NCBI RefSeq assembly: GCF_028816475.1 | Contig: NZ_CP118247.1 | Span: 2,968,001-3,032,000 of the forward strand | Length of the DNA stretch: 64,000 nt | Source of the DNA: Devosia rhodophyticola | GTDB lineage: Bacteria; Pseudomonadota; Alphaproteobacteria; Rhizobiales; Devosiaceae | Direction: 5' to 3' | Program-made: the position numbers and the translations under genes | Shown: in pieces, positions 44,220 through 55,044 of the stretch | Layout of the letters: every line of letters begins with the position of its first letter | Numbering within the stretch: position 1 is the first letter of the stretch | Notes under the pieces: model-generated | What the model was told of the DNA's origin: nothing | Database searches by the model: none | What the model saw: the letters and a program-made list of their open reading frames with translations, nothing else

Positions 44220-44251
44220 GCCACAATTGGTGGTAATGCGTAATTGAAAGG

Positions 44252-46350
44252 ATGCTGCGAGTGAGGTCGATTGGCGACGGCAGAGGTTGGGTGTTGGAAA
44301 GTGGCGACGCGGCCTGTGCGTTTTTTGTCGATAGCGAAGGCCGACTTCAGCAAACCTATTGGGGTCAGCGCTTGCCCGATTTGGCCGACTATCCTGTTCC
44401 CGAACCGGCGCGTCACTATGAGTTTGGACCACCCGAACAGCGCATGCCTTTTGCCATTGTTACCGGCGAACGCGGTGTCTTCAGTGAGCGCACGATTGAT
44501 GTCGTTGCTAGTAGTGGCCTTAGGGATATGGCACTGCGCTTTGTCCGCGCCAAGCAGTCCGGGCCTCGGTTGGATTTCGTCCTGGAAGACGTCGCGCACG
44601 ATCTCGAAATTACCATTCACGTCGAGGAGCTATCGACGCCCGGTCTGTTCGCTCGCGGCGTTAATATTCGAAATCGCGGCGCCGAGACGCTAACGATTGA
44701 GCGGGCATTTTCAGCAAGTTTTCATCTGCCGGAGCGCGGCCCCTATGCGCTGTCTCACATTGACGGCCGCTGGGGTAACGAGTTCCGGCTTCAGCGTGAC
44801 CCGCTGCCGTTCGGGACACTGGTTCGGGAGAGTCGTCGCATCACTACGTCCCACGGAGGCGTTCCCTATTTCGCCATTGATAGCGACCGATTGGGCTACG
44901 TAGCAGGCGAGGAGCAGGGTGCCGTTTGGTTCGGCACGCTGCAATGGAGTGGCAACTGGAAACTCATTGCAGAGAGGACCGCGGACGAAAGATGCATGAT
45001 CCATTTGGGTCTGAATGATCACGATTTCGGCTGGACACTCAAGCCCGACGAGGTGTTCGAAGCACCGAATGTCATATTCGGTTACGTCACCGGCGGGCAT
45101 GGAGCCGCCAGCCGTGCGCTGCACGATTTGGTGCGCGACAAGTTGGCGCCGCGACGCGGCTACATCCCGCCAGTGGTTTATAATTCCTGGTATGCCACAA
45201 TGTTCGACGTCGACGAAGCGGGGCAAATCGCACTGGCGGACAGGGCCGCCCGAATGGGCGTAGAACTGTTCGTAATGGACGATGGTTGGTTCTCCGGGCG
45301 CCAGAACGACAAGGCCGGCCTCGGCGATTGGTGGCCGGATCGAAAAAATTTCCTAATGGCATCAAGCCATTAGCCGACGCTGTGCACGCTCATGGGATGC
45401 AATTCGGCCTATGGATTGAGCCCGAAATGGTCAATCCCGACTCCGATCTCTATCGCGCCCACCCAGATTGGGTGCTGCACTTTCCTGAGCGGTCACGCAC
45501 TCTTATGCGCAATCAGTCAATCCTGAACTTGGCGCGTAAAGATGTTCAGGACTATCTGATCGATATTTTCGACAGGCTGCTCGCCGACGCACCGATCGAC
45601 TTCATCAAGTGGGACATGAACCGGAATGTAAGCGAGCCAGGATGGTCGGGCCACGACCGGGACCAGCGCGAGTTGTGGGTTCGTTATGTCGAAGGCGTCT
45701 ATCGGGTGTGGAAACAATTACGTCATCGACACCCGTCCGTGATTTGGGAGAATTGTTCGGGCGGCGGCGGCAGGGTCGATATGGCGATGATGGCACTGGC
45801 CGAACAAAGCTGGGTTAGCGACAACACCGTTCCCGCCGCGCGGTTGGAAATTCAAGAGGGATATAGTCGCCTGTTTCCGGCATCGACCATGGCAGCCTGG
45901 GTTACGGACGAGGACAAGGAAAGCTATTCGCTCGACTTCCGCTTTCATGTGAGCATGGCAGGCGCTCTCGGTGTCGGGGGTAATTTGCTGGAATGGTCAG
46001 CGACCGATCAGGCCCGCGCGGTTGAGCACGTCGCTGCCTATAAGCAGTTGCGCCCGATAGTTTCTGAGGGAGATCTTTACCGTCTCCGCTCGCCGCGCGA
46101 TTCCAAAATCAGTGCACTTGCTTATGTCTCAAAGGATAAGGGCGAGGCGGTGGTTTTTGTATATCGGTTGCGTCCTGGCCGCCCGACCGATGCGCCTGTA
46201 ATTGGTGTGACCGGCCTAGATCCAGAGGCTCGCTATGAATCGCTTGACGGCGGCGTCATTCGTAGCGGACGCGGCTGGGAACAGGTTGGCATAAAAGTGT
46301 CGCTCGGTGACGACCAAAGCGCTGTGTTGCGCTTCTCGCGCCGACGCTGA
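44252..46350 (+). CDS. Alpha-galactosidase, glycoside hydrolase family 36 (frameshifted)
   Basis: About 700 residues. N-terminal beta-supersandwich, then the catalytic barrel: FVMDDGWFSGRQND, QFGLWIEPEMVNPDSDLYRAHPDW, the nucleophile in FIKWDMNRN and acid/base in QSWVSDNTVPA; the GSG-type loop WENCSGGGGRVD lies between. It removes terminal alpha-galactose from raffinose- or melibiose-type sugars. After WWPDRK the frame leaves the family, but the adjacent frame continues KFPNGIKPLADAVHAHG. The junction is a run of six A (45343-45348); one more A restores it. Confidence 0.88.
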
Positions 46351-46600
46351 TGGGACTGGTGTGTCGATAGCGGTCCGCGCTTGCTCGTTGGTGTGGGCAG
46401 TAATTGATTAACCAGTCTTGACATTAACATCATATATATTTCACAATTGATATGCTTTGACGCGGGGAGGCCGCTCGAAGCCGCGCCTCGACGAGGGGCC
46501 AGTCAGTTGGGAGCTGTCAGCGCCGAAAGGCACCGTCGAGCTTCGGATGCATATGATCGTGATACTGGCGGTCGCAATGTTTCAGACGGGAGGAAATCAA

Positions 46601-48511
46601 ATGAAGCGTAGGGATTTGTTAAAGACATCGGCAGCGCTTGCCATATTGGCCGCTGTACCCACACTGGCTCGCGGCGCCGACACAACCGGTGCGCCAAGCC
46701 TTGATGCAGATGTTACGGCGGGCAATTTGCCGGCCGCCGCAGAACGCGTAGGCGAGGAGCCACTGGTGCTCGAACCGGTGGAAAGCGTCGGCCAATATGG
46801 CGGCACTATCCGCGACATTAGCAATGAAGACCTGGGCATGGAGCGTATGGTGCAAGCGGTCGAGCCGTTTGCCAAGTTTAACCGCGATGCCAATGGGTTC
46901 CGGCCAAATGTGCTAAAGGCCTGGAACTGGAACGACGCCTACACCGAAGTTACCATGCGCTTCCGCAAAGGCATGAAATGGTCCGACGGGCAGCCGTTTG
47001 GGCCCGACGATTTCATGTTCTTCTGGAACGACATGGTTCTTGAGGAGGATGTCGGTCTCAGTTTCCCATCGGGCACAGTGGTCAACAACAAGCCGATGAC
47101 CGTCGAAAAACTCGATGACCTGACGATCAAATTGACCTTCGACGGACCAAATCCGCTGTTCATCGATTTTGCCTCGCGTGGCCACTACCAGAGCGCGCAA
47201 TGGCTGGTGCCAGCTCACTACATGAAGCAATTCCATCCGAAATATTCTGACGCGGCCGATACGCAGGACCTGATGGCCCGCTACAATACTGCAAGCCGTA
47301 CGCAACAACTTGACATGCCAACGCTGAATGCATGGTTGGCCACCTCATACACCGCCGGTCAGCGACTGGTGACCAAGCGCAACCCATACTATTGGAAGGT
47401 CGACACCAAGGGGCAGCAATTGCCCTACGTGGACGGCTTCGACACAACTCTTGCGACCGCCGACAGCTTCAAGCAGGCAGTGCTTCTCAATACGGTCGCG
47501 GGCAAGATAGATTTCCAGGCGCGCGATTTTAACCTAGGCGATATTTCTCTATTGCTTCAGAATCAGGAGAAGGGCGAATATAAAGTCAAGATGTGGCAGC
47601 GCGGTGATTATGCGTGGCCATGGATCATATTGATGTACGACTTTAACGACGAGGGCATTGTCGACCTGTTCTACAAGCAGGAGTTCCGCAAGGCGCTCTC
47701 GTTCGCCATGGATCGCAACAAGTACAATCAGATCGGTGCCTATGGACTGGCCAAGCCCCGGCAGTTTGCACTTAGTCCCGAAAGTCCTGAATTTCAGTCG
47801 CCGGAGGGCCAGACCTTCTACGAGAAATGGTCAACCTCCTATATCGACCACGACGCCGAGGGCGCCAAAAAGTTGCTCGATGCAATTGGGGTCGTCGATA
47901 AAGATGGCGACGGCTTCCGTGAGCGGCCAGATGGCACCAGGCTTCAGCTGATCATTGATATGCCCACCGACGATCCGGAAACCAATTCCATAATGGATTT
48001 GATGAAAGAGGACTGGGACGGTATCGGCATCGAGACCATTCTCAATCCGATCGCGGGCAGTGAAATGACTGTCAGAGCCCAGAACAGGGAGATGATGATC
48101 CGATCGTGGCCAAGCGCCTCTGGCTGGGGATTGCTGTCGGCCGCAACTGTCTGGGCGCCAATTGAAGGTGTCGAGTGGTGCGTCGGTGGCATCAATCTGG
48201 GTCGGTACTACCAGAGCGGTGGCACAGAAGGCACGGCGCCGCGCCCAGGATCAATGCTCGAAAAACTACAAAAAGCCTACGGTGATGCAGTGGCAATCGT
48301 CGATCCGGCCGAGCGCGACAAGGCATTACTCGCCGCCTACGAAATTCATCTTGATGAAGGCCCGGTTTCGTTGGGGACGATCGGCGAGCATCCTTCGCCA
48401 GTGGTCGTCTCAAACCGGCTCCACAATGTCCAGGATACCGGCCTTCTGGGCGGATGGGACCTTGGATATCCAGGCACGGCTGACCCTGAGCAGTTCTACT
48501 TCAGCTCCTGA
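46601..48511 (+). CDS. ABC transporter substrate-binding protein, peptide/nickel family (SBP_bac_5), AgpA-like
   Basis: A 636-residue periplasmic binding protein. A twin-arginine signal (MKRRDLLKTSAALAILAAVPTLARGA) suggests Tat export. Mature part: FRPNVLKAWNWNDAYTEVTMRFRKGMKWSDGQPFGPDDFMFFWND is the SBP family 5 signature. In S. meliloti the alpha-galactoside binding protein AgpA belongs to this peptide-type family, which makes sugar import the likely role. GGGAGGAAA is 6-7 nt before the ATG. It heads the ABC gene set. Confidence 0.88.
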   Translation: MKRRDLLKTSAALAILAAVPTLARGADTTGAPSLDADVTAGNLPAAAERVGEEPLVLEPVESVGQYGGTIRDISNEDLGMERMVQAVEPFAKFNRDANGFRPNVLKAWNWNDAYTEVTMRFRKGMKWSDGQPFGPDDFMFFWNDMVLEEDVGLSFPSGTVVNNKPMTVEKLDDLTIKLTFDGPNPLFIDFASRGHYQSAQWLVPAHYMKQFHPKYSDAADTQDLMARYNTASRTQQLDMPTLNAWLATSYTAGQRLVTKRNPYYWKVDTKGQQLPYVDGFDTTLATADSFKQAVLLNTVAGKIDFQARDFNLGDISLLLQNQEKGEYKVKMWQRGDYAWPWIILMYDFNDEGIVDLFYKQEFRKALSFAMDRNKYNQIGAYGLAKPRQFALSPESPEFQSPEGQTFYEKWSTSYIDHDAEGAKKLLDAIGVVDKDGDGFRERPDGTRLQLIIDMPTDDPETNSIMDLMKEDWDGIGIETILNPIAGSEMTVRAQNREMMIRSWPSASGWGLLSAATVWAPIEGVEWCVGGINLGRYYQSGGTEGTAPRPGSMLEKLQKAYGDAVAIVDPAERDKALLAAYEIHLDEGPVSLGTIGEHPSPVVVSNRLHNVQDTGLLGGWDLGYPGTADPEQFYFSS

Positions 48512-48531
48512 CGATTGGCCTGAATAACTTC

Positions 48532-48557
48532 GAGGCGCGCACGAGCTGGCGCGCCTC
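48532..48557. other. Hairpin between the binding protein and permease genes
   Basis: Perfect 9-bp stem GAGGCGCGC ... GCGCGCCTC with an 8-nt loop (48532-48540 and 48549-48557), no T tract. In several importer operons such hairpins follow the binding protein gene and protect its mRNA, raising its amount above that of the permeases. Confidence 0.65.
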
Positions 48558-48637
48558 AATCATCGCCCTGTCAGTCACAGTGACTCGGCGGCTGGTGACG
48601 CCAGATACCCTGGTTTGTGCATAATCGAGGTCTGTCC

Positions 48638-49620
48638 ATGCTTCGCTATATTAGCAAAAGGCTGGCGCTAATGGTGCCAACGCTGCTCCTGATAATGGCG
48701 GTCGGATTCGGTATTATGCAGTTGCCAGCGACCGATTTTGTCGACCAGTATGTCCTGAAACAGGCCGCTATCGGCAATACCGGCATGATGGACCAAGCCG
48801 AAAACCTCAAGGTCCAGTTCGGACTGGACCGACCGGCACCAGAACGATTTGTACTGTGGGTCGGTAATTTCGTAAAAGGCGATTTCGGCATATCGTTCAG
48901 CGATTTGAGACCGGTCGGCGCCGTGATCATGGAGCGCCTACCGATGACGCTCGCTGTATCATTCCTGGCGTTCATCGTCTCGTGGGGCGTGGGCATACCG
49001 CTCGGCGTCTATTCTGCCACACACCAATACTCGGTCGGCGACGTTGGTCTGACGATCTTCGCTTTTGTGGGTGTCGGCATTCCTGACTTCCTACTGGCCA
49101 TCGTGCTGCTGGTCCTCGCCTTCTCTGCCACCGGGAATGTATTTTTGGGCTTGAGCTCCCCGAATTTGTCAACCAGCCATGGACACTGGCCAAAATACTC
49201 GACTTCCTCTCCTACGCTTGGCTCAGTGTCTTGGCCGTCGCTTTCACCGGTACGGCACTGATTATGCGGGTTACGCGCAACAATATGCTCGAAGAACTGG
49301 GCAAGAACTATGTTGTCACGCTACGCGCCAAGGGTTTGCCGGAGCGCGTTATCATCTGGAAGCACGTATTCCGGAACGCGCTGCACCCTTTGGTTTCCAT
49401 ATTCGGTCAGGTACTGGCGTTTCTGATTAACGGCTTCGCTATTACCAGTATCGTGCTCAACCTGCCGACCATTCAGACAATCTATCTGCAGGCGACGCTT
49501 CGACAGGACGTGTTTCTCGCCAGCACCATACTGGTCATGATCGCCATTACCGTCGTCGTCGGTAATCTGATCTCGGACGTATTGCTGGCCTGGATTGATC
49601 CGAGAATTCGCTATGAGTGA
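48638..49620 (+). CDS. ABC transporter permease, DppB/OppB type (frameshifted)
   Basis: About 327 residues with six membrane helices. N-terminal LRYISKRLALMVPTLLLIMAVGFGIMQLP is the DppB beginning; the EAA-type loop appears in the second half as ELGKNYVVTLRAKGLPERVIIWKHVFRNALHP. The first frame breaks at GLSSP, and the next frame continues EFVNQPWTLAKILDFLSYAWL to 49620. The junction is a run of four C (49158-49161). It pairs with the next permease to form the channel. Confidence 0.87.
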
Positions 49621-50758
49621 CACCCGCGCTCTGGCCGCCGACCTGGAACCAGAAATCGAAACCATGTCGGCGCGCCCCACCGCGATCCTGTCGGTACGCC
49701 AACTTATGTGGCGCAAGTTCCGACGCAATCGGCTCGCAGTATTTGGCCTCGTGGTACTGACAGTGATGTATATGCTGGCTGTGCTGGCAGGGTTCGTCGC
49801 ACCCTATGGCGTGCGTGAAACACATCAGCAGTTCCCACGCACGTCTCCGACGGTAATTCGTTTCATCGACGCGGACGGGCAATTCCACCTTCAACCCTTT
49901 GTCTATGCCATCACTCGGGCGATGGACCCCGAAACCTTTTCCATGGTCAGCGTTGAAGATACCAGCGTGCGATATCCGGTCGAACTGTTTATTCGCGGCA
50001 CCCCATACAACATTTTAGGCATTTTGAAATCAGATGTGCATCTGTTCGGTGTCGAAGCGCCAGGCAAACTGTTCCTGCTCGGTACCGATACTACGGGCCG
50101 CGATCTGTTCAGCCGCATTCTTTATGGATCGCAAGTGTCGCTGACGGTGGGGCTGTTCGGTGTCATTCTGGCACTGGTGATTGGTGCGAGTGTCGGCATT
50201 ATCAGCGGCTACTATGGCGGCTGGTTCGACGAGATCGTACAGCGCATTATCGAGATGACGTTGGCGTTCCCGCAGATCCCCTTGTGGCTGGCGTTGGCGA
50301 CGCTGGTGCCTCCGACATGGAGTTCCGTGCAGGTCTATTTCGCCATTTCAATTGTCTTGTCCATTCTCAGTTGGGGAGCACTGGCGCGACAGGTGCGCGC
50401 CATGGTGCTGTCACTGCGGACAAGTGATTTCGTGCGCGCTGCCAGCTATGCCAACGCCACGCCGCCTCGCATCATGTTCCGGCACCTGCTGCCCTCGACC
50501 ATGAGCCATATTCTTGTGATCGCAACCCTGACCATCCCCTCGATGATTTTGGGCGAGACCGCACTTAGTTTTCTGGGGCTTGGTATCAAGGCGCCGATGA
50601 CCAGTTGGGGTGTGTTGCTCAACGAGGCGCAGAGCGTGCAGGTGATCCTGCAACTGCCATGGCTGTTGTCTCCGGCCGCCTTCGTGGTTCTCACCATCAT
50701 TTCCTTTAATTTTGTCGGCGACGGTTTGCGTGATGCTGCCGACCCGTTCTCCCGATAG
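49613..50758 (+). CDS. ABC transporter permease, DppC/OppC type
   Basis: A 381-residue membrane protein. Six helices; N-terminal region has the OppC_N motif RQLMWRKFRRNRLAVFGLVVL. A large periplasmic loop precedes GTDTTGRDLFSRILYGSQVSLTVGL. The EAA loop is RTSDFVRAASYANATPPRIMFRHLLP. It overlaps the previous permease by 8 bp (ATG at 49613, TGA at 49618), so translation is coupled. Confidence 0.92.
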   Translation: MSDTRALAADLEPEIETMSARPTAILSVRQLMWRKFRRNRLAVFGLVVLTVMYMLAVLAGFVAPYGVRETHQQFPRTSPTVIRFIDADGQFHLQPFVYAITRAMDPETFSMVSVEDTSVRYPVELFIRGTPYNILGILKSDVHLFGVEAPGKLFLLGTDTTGRDLFSRILYGSQVSLTVGLFGVILALVIGASVGIISGYYGGWFDEIVQRIIEMTLAFPQIPLWLALATLVPPTWSSVQVYFAISIVLSILSWGALARQVRAMVLSLRTSDFVRAASYANATPPRIMFRHLLPSTMSHILVIATLTIPSMILGETALSFLGLGIKAPMTSWGVLLNEAQSVQVILQLPWLLSPAAFVVLTIISFNFVGDGLRDAADPFSR

Positions 50759-50766
50759 GCGGTGTG

Positions 50767-51798
50767 ATGACTGAGCCCAACGTTTCACCGCTGCTGTCCG
50801 TTGACGATCTGGTAGTCGAATTCCACACCGAAGGCGGCGTTGTGCGCGCCGTCAATGGGGTTAGTTTCGCGATTGAAAAGGGTGCAACCCTGGCATTGAT
50901 CGGCGAGAGCGGGTGCGGCAAGTCAGTGACGAGCCTCGCGCTACTCAACCTGGTGCGCCCGCCGGGCAAGATCGCCAGCGGCACCATTACCTATACCGGT
51001 GACGACGCTGAAGCGCGCTTGATCACCGATTGGAAGTCCAGTTCCGAACAGATGCGTCAGTTCCGCGGGGCCGAGGTCGCGATGATCTTTCAGGAGCCCA
51101 TGACTTCGTTCGATCCACTCTTTACCATTGGCGAGCAGATCGTCGAAATGGTTCTGGCGCACCGGCCAAAGACCAGTCGCTCAGCTGCCCGCGACATCGC
51201 AATTGATATGCTGGGTCTAGTGCGACTGCCCCAGCCCGAGGTTCTTATCGATCGCTATCCGCACCAACTGTCTGGCGGCATGCGGCAGCGGGTGATGATT
51301 GCCATGGCGCTATGCTGCGGGCCCAACCTGCTGATAGCCGATGAGCCTACAACCGCCCTCGATGTCACAACCGAGAGCCAGATTCTCGACCTTCTGCGGC
51401 AATTGCAGAGCGAGTTGGGAATGGCCATGCTTTTCATCACTCATGACCTGGCTGTCGCAAGTGAAGTCGCCGACGATATTGCGGTAATGTATCTTGGATA
51501 TGTGGTCGAACGGGGCGCGGCAGCAGATGTGTTGTCCAGCCCGTCGCACCCTTACACGCGGGCACTTCTCGATTCCCTGCCGAAAATCGACACAGATCCG
51601 GCAAGTCGGCTCAATGCGATCAAGGGCATGGTGCCAACGCCGGACGAAATGCCGCGTGGCTGTCCATTTCACACGCGATGCCGCGAAGCCATGCCGGGAT
51701 TATGCGATCAGCGACTACCCGAGCTTTACGCTTGCGGCCAAGGCCACCAGGCCCGCTGCTTTCTGGTTGATCCCCAGTTGGAGGTGCTGAGAGGATGA
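50767..51798 (+). CDS. ABC transporter ATP-binding protein, DppD/OppD type
   Basis: A 343-residue ATPase: Walker [10 protein letters not shown]-loop and signature [15 protein letters not shown], Walker [13 protein letters not shown], and the C-terminal oligopeptide-type Cys motif [16 protein letters not shown], which in this family holds a metal cluster. It drives import with the companion DppF-type ATPase. A 4-bp ATGA overlap links it to the next gene. Confidence 0.93.
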   Translation: MTEPNVSPLLSVDDLVVEFHTEGGVVRAVNGVSFAIEKGATLALIGESGCGKSVTSLALLNLVRPPGKIASGTITYTGDDAEARLITDWKSSSEQMRQFRGAEVAMIFQEPMTSFDPLFTIGEQIVEMVLAHRPKTSRSAARDIAIDMLGLVRLPQPEVLIDRYPHQLSGGMRQRVMIAMALCCGPNLLIADEPTTALDVTTESQILDLLRQLQSELGMAMLFITHDLAVASEVADDIAVMYLGYVVERGAAADVLSSPSHPYTRALLDSLPKIDTDPASRLNAIKGMVPTPDEMPRGCPFHTRCREAMPGLCDQRLPELYACGQGHQARCFLVDPQLEVLRG

Positions 51799-52856
51799 GC
51801 AGCACTATGAACGAACCAACGCCTCTGGCGGAGTCGTCGTCCCCGCTATTATCAGTGCGCGGGGTGAGTAAGCATTTTGTACTCAATGGCGGCGTTTTTG
51901 GCCGTGCCAAGAGCACGGTGCGGGCGCTTGACGATGTCTCGTTCGACGTGCCGCACGGAGCAAGTGTTGGCCTTGTAGGTGAATCTGGGTGCGGAAAATC
52001 CACTATGGGTCATACCATAATGGGTGGTTTGTCGGCGAATAGCGGGGAAATCCAGTTTGATGATCCCGAGCGTGGTCGCGTCGATATTGCCTACGCAGAC
52101 AGCGAGCTGCGCCGACATGTTCGGCTCAATATCCAGATGGTGTTTCAGGACCCAAACGCGTCCCTCAATCCGCGTATGACGCTGGCGGATCTCGTGGCCG
52201 AGCCACTGATCATCAACAAGCTGCTGCCAAAAGCCGAAATCCCGCCACGGGTGGCTCAACTGTTAGAGCAGGTCGGCTTGTCGCCCCGTTATATGGACCG
52301 CTACCCCCATGCATTGAGTGGCGGTCAACGCCAACGCGTGGTGATCGCGCGAGCGCTGGCCATGAACCCGAAACTTGTGGTGGCCGATGAGCCGGTATCG
52401 GCCCTCGACGTATCAATTCAGGCACAGACGCTCAATTTGCTGAAAGACCTGCAGGTCGAACACAATTTGACCTATCTGTTCATCGCTCACGATCTAAGCG
52501 TCGTGAATTATTTTACCGACGAAACAGTTGTGATGTATCTCGGTAGGGTCGTTGAAACCGGCAACACCCGCACAATGTTCAAGGCACCGCTGCATCCCTA
52601 TACCGCAGCGCTGCTCAACAGTGTGCCGCGCCTTGGTCACGGCAAAGCCACGGAAAAGCGCGCGCCCAAGGGCGAGGTGCCAAGCGCCGTCAATCCGCCC
52701 GCTGGCTGTCATTTCCATCCACGTTGTCCCTATGCGCAGCCGATATGTTCAACCGAGGTGCCACCCTTGCGCACCATATCCGCTGGACGCCAGGCGCGCT
52801 GTCATTTTGCTGGAGAACTGCCCCTCGTGGCGGCACCCGGCCAGTCTGCAATCTGA
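51795..52856 (+). CDS. ABC transporter ATP-binding protein, DppF/OppF type
   Basis: A 353-residue ATPase with Walker [24 protein letters not shown], Walker B LVVADEPVSALD and the C-terminal Cys motif GCHFHPRCPYAQPIC. It starts at the overlapping ATGA of the DppD-type gene. Together with that gene it energises the two permeases. Confidence 0.93.
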   Translation: MSSTMNEPTPLAESSSPLLSVRGVSKHFVLNGGVFGRAKSTVRALDDVSFDVPHGASVGLVGESGCGKSTMGHTIMGGLSANSGEIQFDDPERGRVDIAYADSELRRHVRLNIQMVFQDPNASLNPRMTLADLVAEPLIINKLLPKAEIPPRVAQLLEQVGLSPRYMDRYPHALSGGQRQRVVIARALAMNPKLVVADEPVSALDVSIQAQTLNLLKDLQVEHNLTYLFIAHDLSVVNYFTDETVVMYLGRVVETGNTRTMFKAPLHPYTAALLNSVPRLGHGKATEKRAPKGEVPSAVNPPAGCHFHPRCPYAQPICSTEVPPLRTISAGRQARCHFAGELPLVAAPGQSAI

Positions 52857-52866
52857 AGGTGTACTG

Positions 52867-54995
52867 ATGAACGAGCAAGTTGAGCGCGACGTGATAGCCG
52901 TATCGACCTCACGGATCTCAGACTGGCACTGGCGCATAGTGTGGGCGGAAAACGCGCTCGATATCGTGCTGCGAGACCAGAGTGACAATCACGTCAACGG
53001 CGTCAATGCGCTCTATACGAGACTGGGTACAAGCAAGGACGATCCGGCAAAGGACCGGGACGCGGTGTTCGCCTTTCCCGATGCGCTGCGCCGCAACGAC
53101 GCCGATTATCGGATAGGATTCGACCGGCTACCCGTGTCATGGGACAAAATGGACGTGAACGAGTTGCCGCGCGGGCTCGCTGTCACTCTTAGCAGCACCC
53201 GGTTTGATCTGCGCGCCGAATTGTTGTTCGCGATCCACCCGAGTGGCGTGCTCGTAAAAGACACGAAACTGATCCACACCGGTACGACCGCGCCCCTTTT
53301 GCTTACATCTGCACCCAGCTTTGCATTTACACTGACCGATCCGGTTGAACGCGCTGTGTTATTGTCAGGGGAGTGGGGCGAAGAAACTCAGGTCAATCGG
53401 GTTAGTTTGCAGCATGTCCCCATCAATCTCGAAAGTCGGGCCGGCAAAACGGGGTTCGAGTACAATCCCTGGATCGCCTTGGAAGCAGATCAGACCACGA
53501 TTGTGGCGCAATTGTCGTGGTCGGGTAACTGGAACATGTCGGCCCGGCGCGGTCCCGGAGTAACCCATCTCGGGGGCGGTGTACACGAGATCAGCTTCTC
53601 GCACGCCCTGCATGCCAACCAGGAATTGGTGCTGCCGCGCGCAACGATCCTGCGTGTTGTCGGCGATCTGAACCGCGCTACCCAGTGCCTGCATGATTAT
53701 CGTCGCGCCGAGCGCCCGAACGGGCAAAGAAATGTGCCCGTTCAGTTCAACAGTTGGTACCCTTATCCAGGCGAGCCCAACGTTGCGGACATGATGGATT
53801 TTGTGCCGATCGCCAAGAAAATGCAATGCGAGGTATTTGTTCTCGACGCTGGGTGGTACACGACCGACCAGGAAGATCCCGATGAGAGCTGGTGGACACG
53901 AACGGGCGACTGGACGGTTAATAATCGCCTGTTTCCAAACGGTCTGGAGGAGTTGAGCCAAGCATGTGAACAGGCCGGACTTCAGTTCGGAATCTGGTTC
54001 GAGCCAGAAGCTATTAGCCCGTCCGCTTACATACGTCGCAATCATCCGGAGTGGCTGCATCATGTCGATGGGCGCGCGCCGTCGCCCAACGAACGCGCTA
54101 TCGTGAATTTGGGTATTGAGGACGCGCGCCAGTTTGCCCTTGAGCGTATCCTGAAAATCTTGCGTGTCACAAATGCCAAGTGGATGAAGTGGGATTTCAA
54201 TACCGATATGCGCCAGGGTGGTTGGGCCGACCTCTATACCGGCGTCAAAGATGCAGATCCGGTTGTGGCTCACTACCAAGGGCTCTATCGCCTGCAGGAC
54301 GAAATTCGCGCTGCCATGCCCGAGCTGACGCTCGAAATGTGCGCCGGCGGTGGCGGTCGTTTCGATGCAGCAATCATGAAGCACGCGCACACCAACTGGA
54401 TGTCCGATCAGAAACAGCCTCTGCGCAATCTCGCCATTCATTTCGGCAGTCAGCTCGCCCATGCGCCGGTAGAATGTAACGACTGGCTGATCGAGTGGCC
54501 ACCCAACAGCATCGCCGGGCACATGAGCCGGGGTGCCCAGCCGGACGAGCGCGGCGATATCGCATTCCGCCTACGCGTCGCCATGCTCGGCTCACTAGGT
54601 ATCAGCGCGCCGGTTTCGCAATGGTCCGAGGCCGAAATTGAGACGGCTGCACGCCATGTTGACTTTTACAAGCAACACGTTCGGCCGCGCGTCAACAATG
54701 CCGATCAATATCAACTGACCGCTGCACCGCCCCTCGACGGCAACGGTGATTGGGCTGCCATCTGGTACGCGGACAAGGACGCGAGTGGCGGCGTCGGTTT
54801 TTCTTCCGACTTATTGGCTCGCCCACGCAGCGGTTTCGTCTCGCTGGGCTCAGCCCCGCACGGCTCTATAGTGTGAGTTTTCTTGACGGTCCGTCGCAGA
54901 ATGTATCTGGCAAGGATTTGGCCGACGGGCTGGAAATCGTCCTCGGCGACCAATTTTCGTCGTCGGTGGTCCTTGTCGAGAGCGTGCAAGAATGA
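52867..54995 (+). CDS. Second alpha-galactosidase, glycoside hydrolase family 36 (frameshifted)
   Basis: About 710 residues. Catalytic motifs LDAGWYTTDQED, FGIWFEPEAIS, nucleophile in MKWDFNTDMR, acid/base in NWMSDQKQP; EMCAGGGGRFD loop between. It is clearly different in detail from the first copy. The main frame stops at 54876, but from the T run at 54798-54802 the adjacent frame continues FFFRLIGSPTQRFRLAGLSPARLY and ends at 54995; adding one T restores the family C-terminus. Position at the end of the ABC set matches agaL2 in S. meliloti. Confidence 0.87.
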
Positions 54996-55044
54996 CCAGT
55001 GCGGTACACCCTTCTGAATTGAGAGTTATCAAAGGATCGTTCTC

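Noticed and set aside
53365..54522. 385-codon minus-strand frame
   Set aside because: Antisense to the second alpha-galactosidase; no family features.
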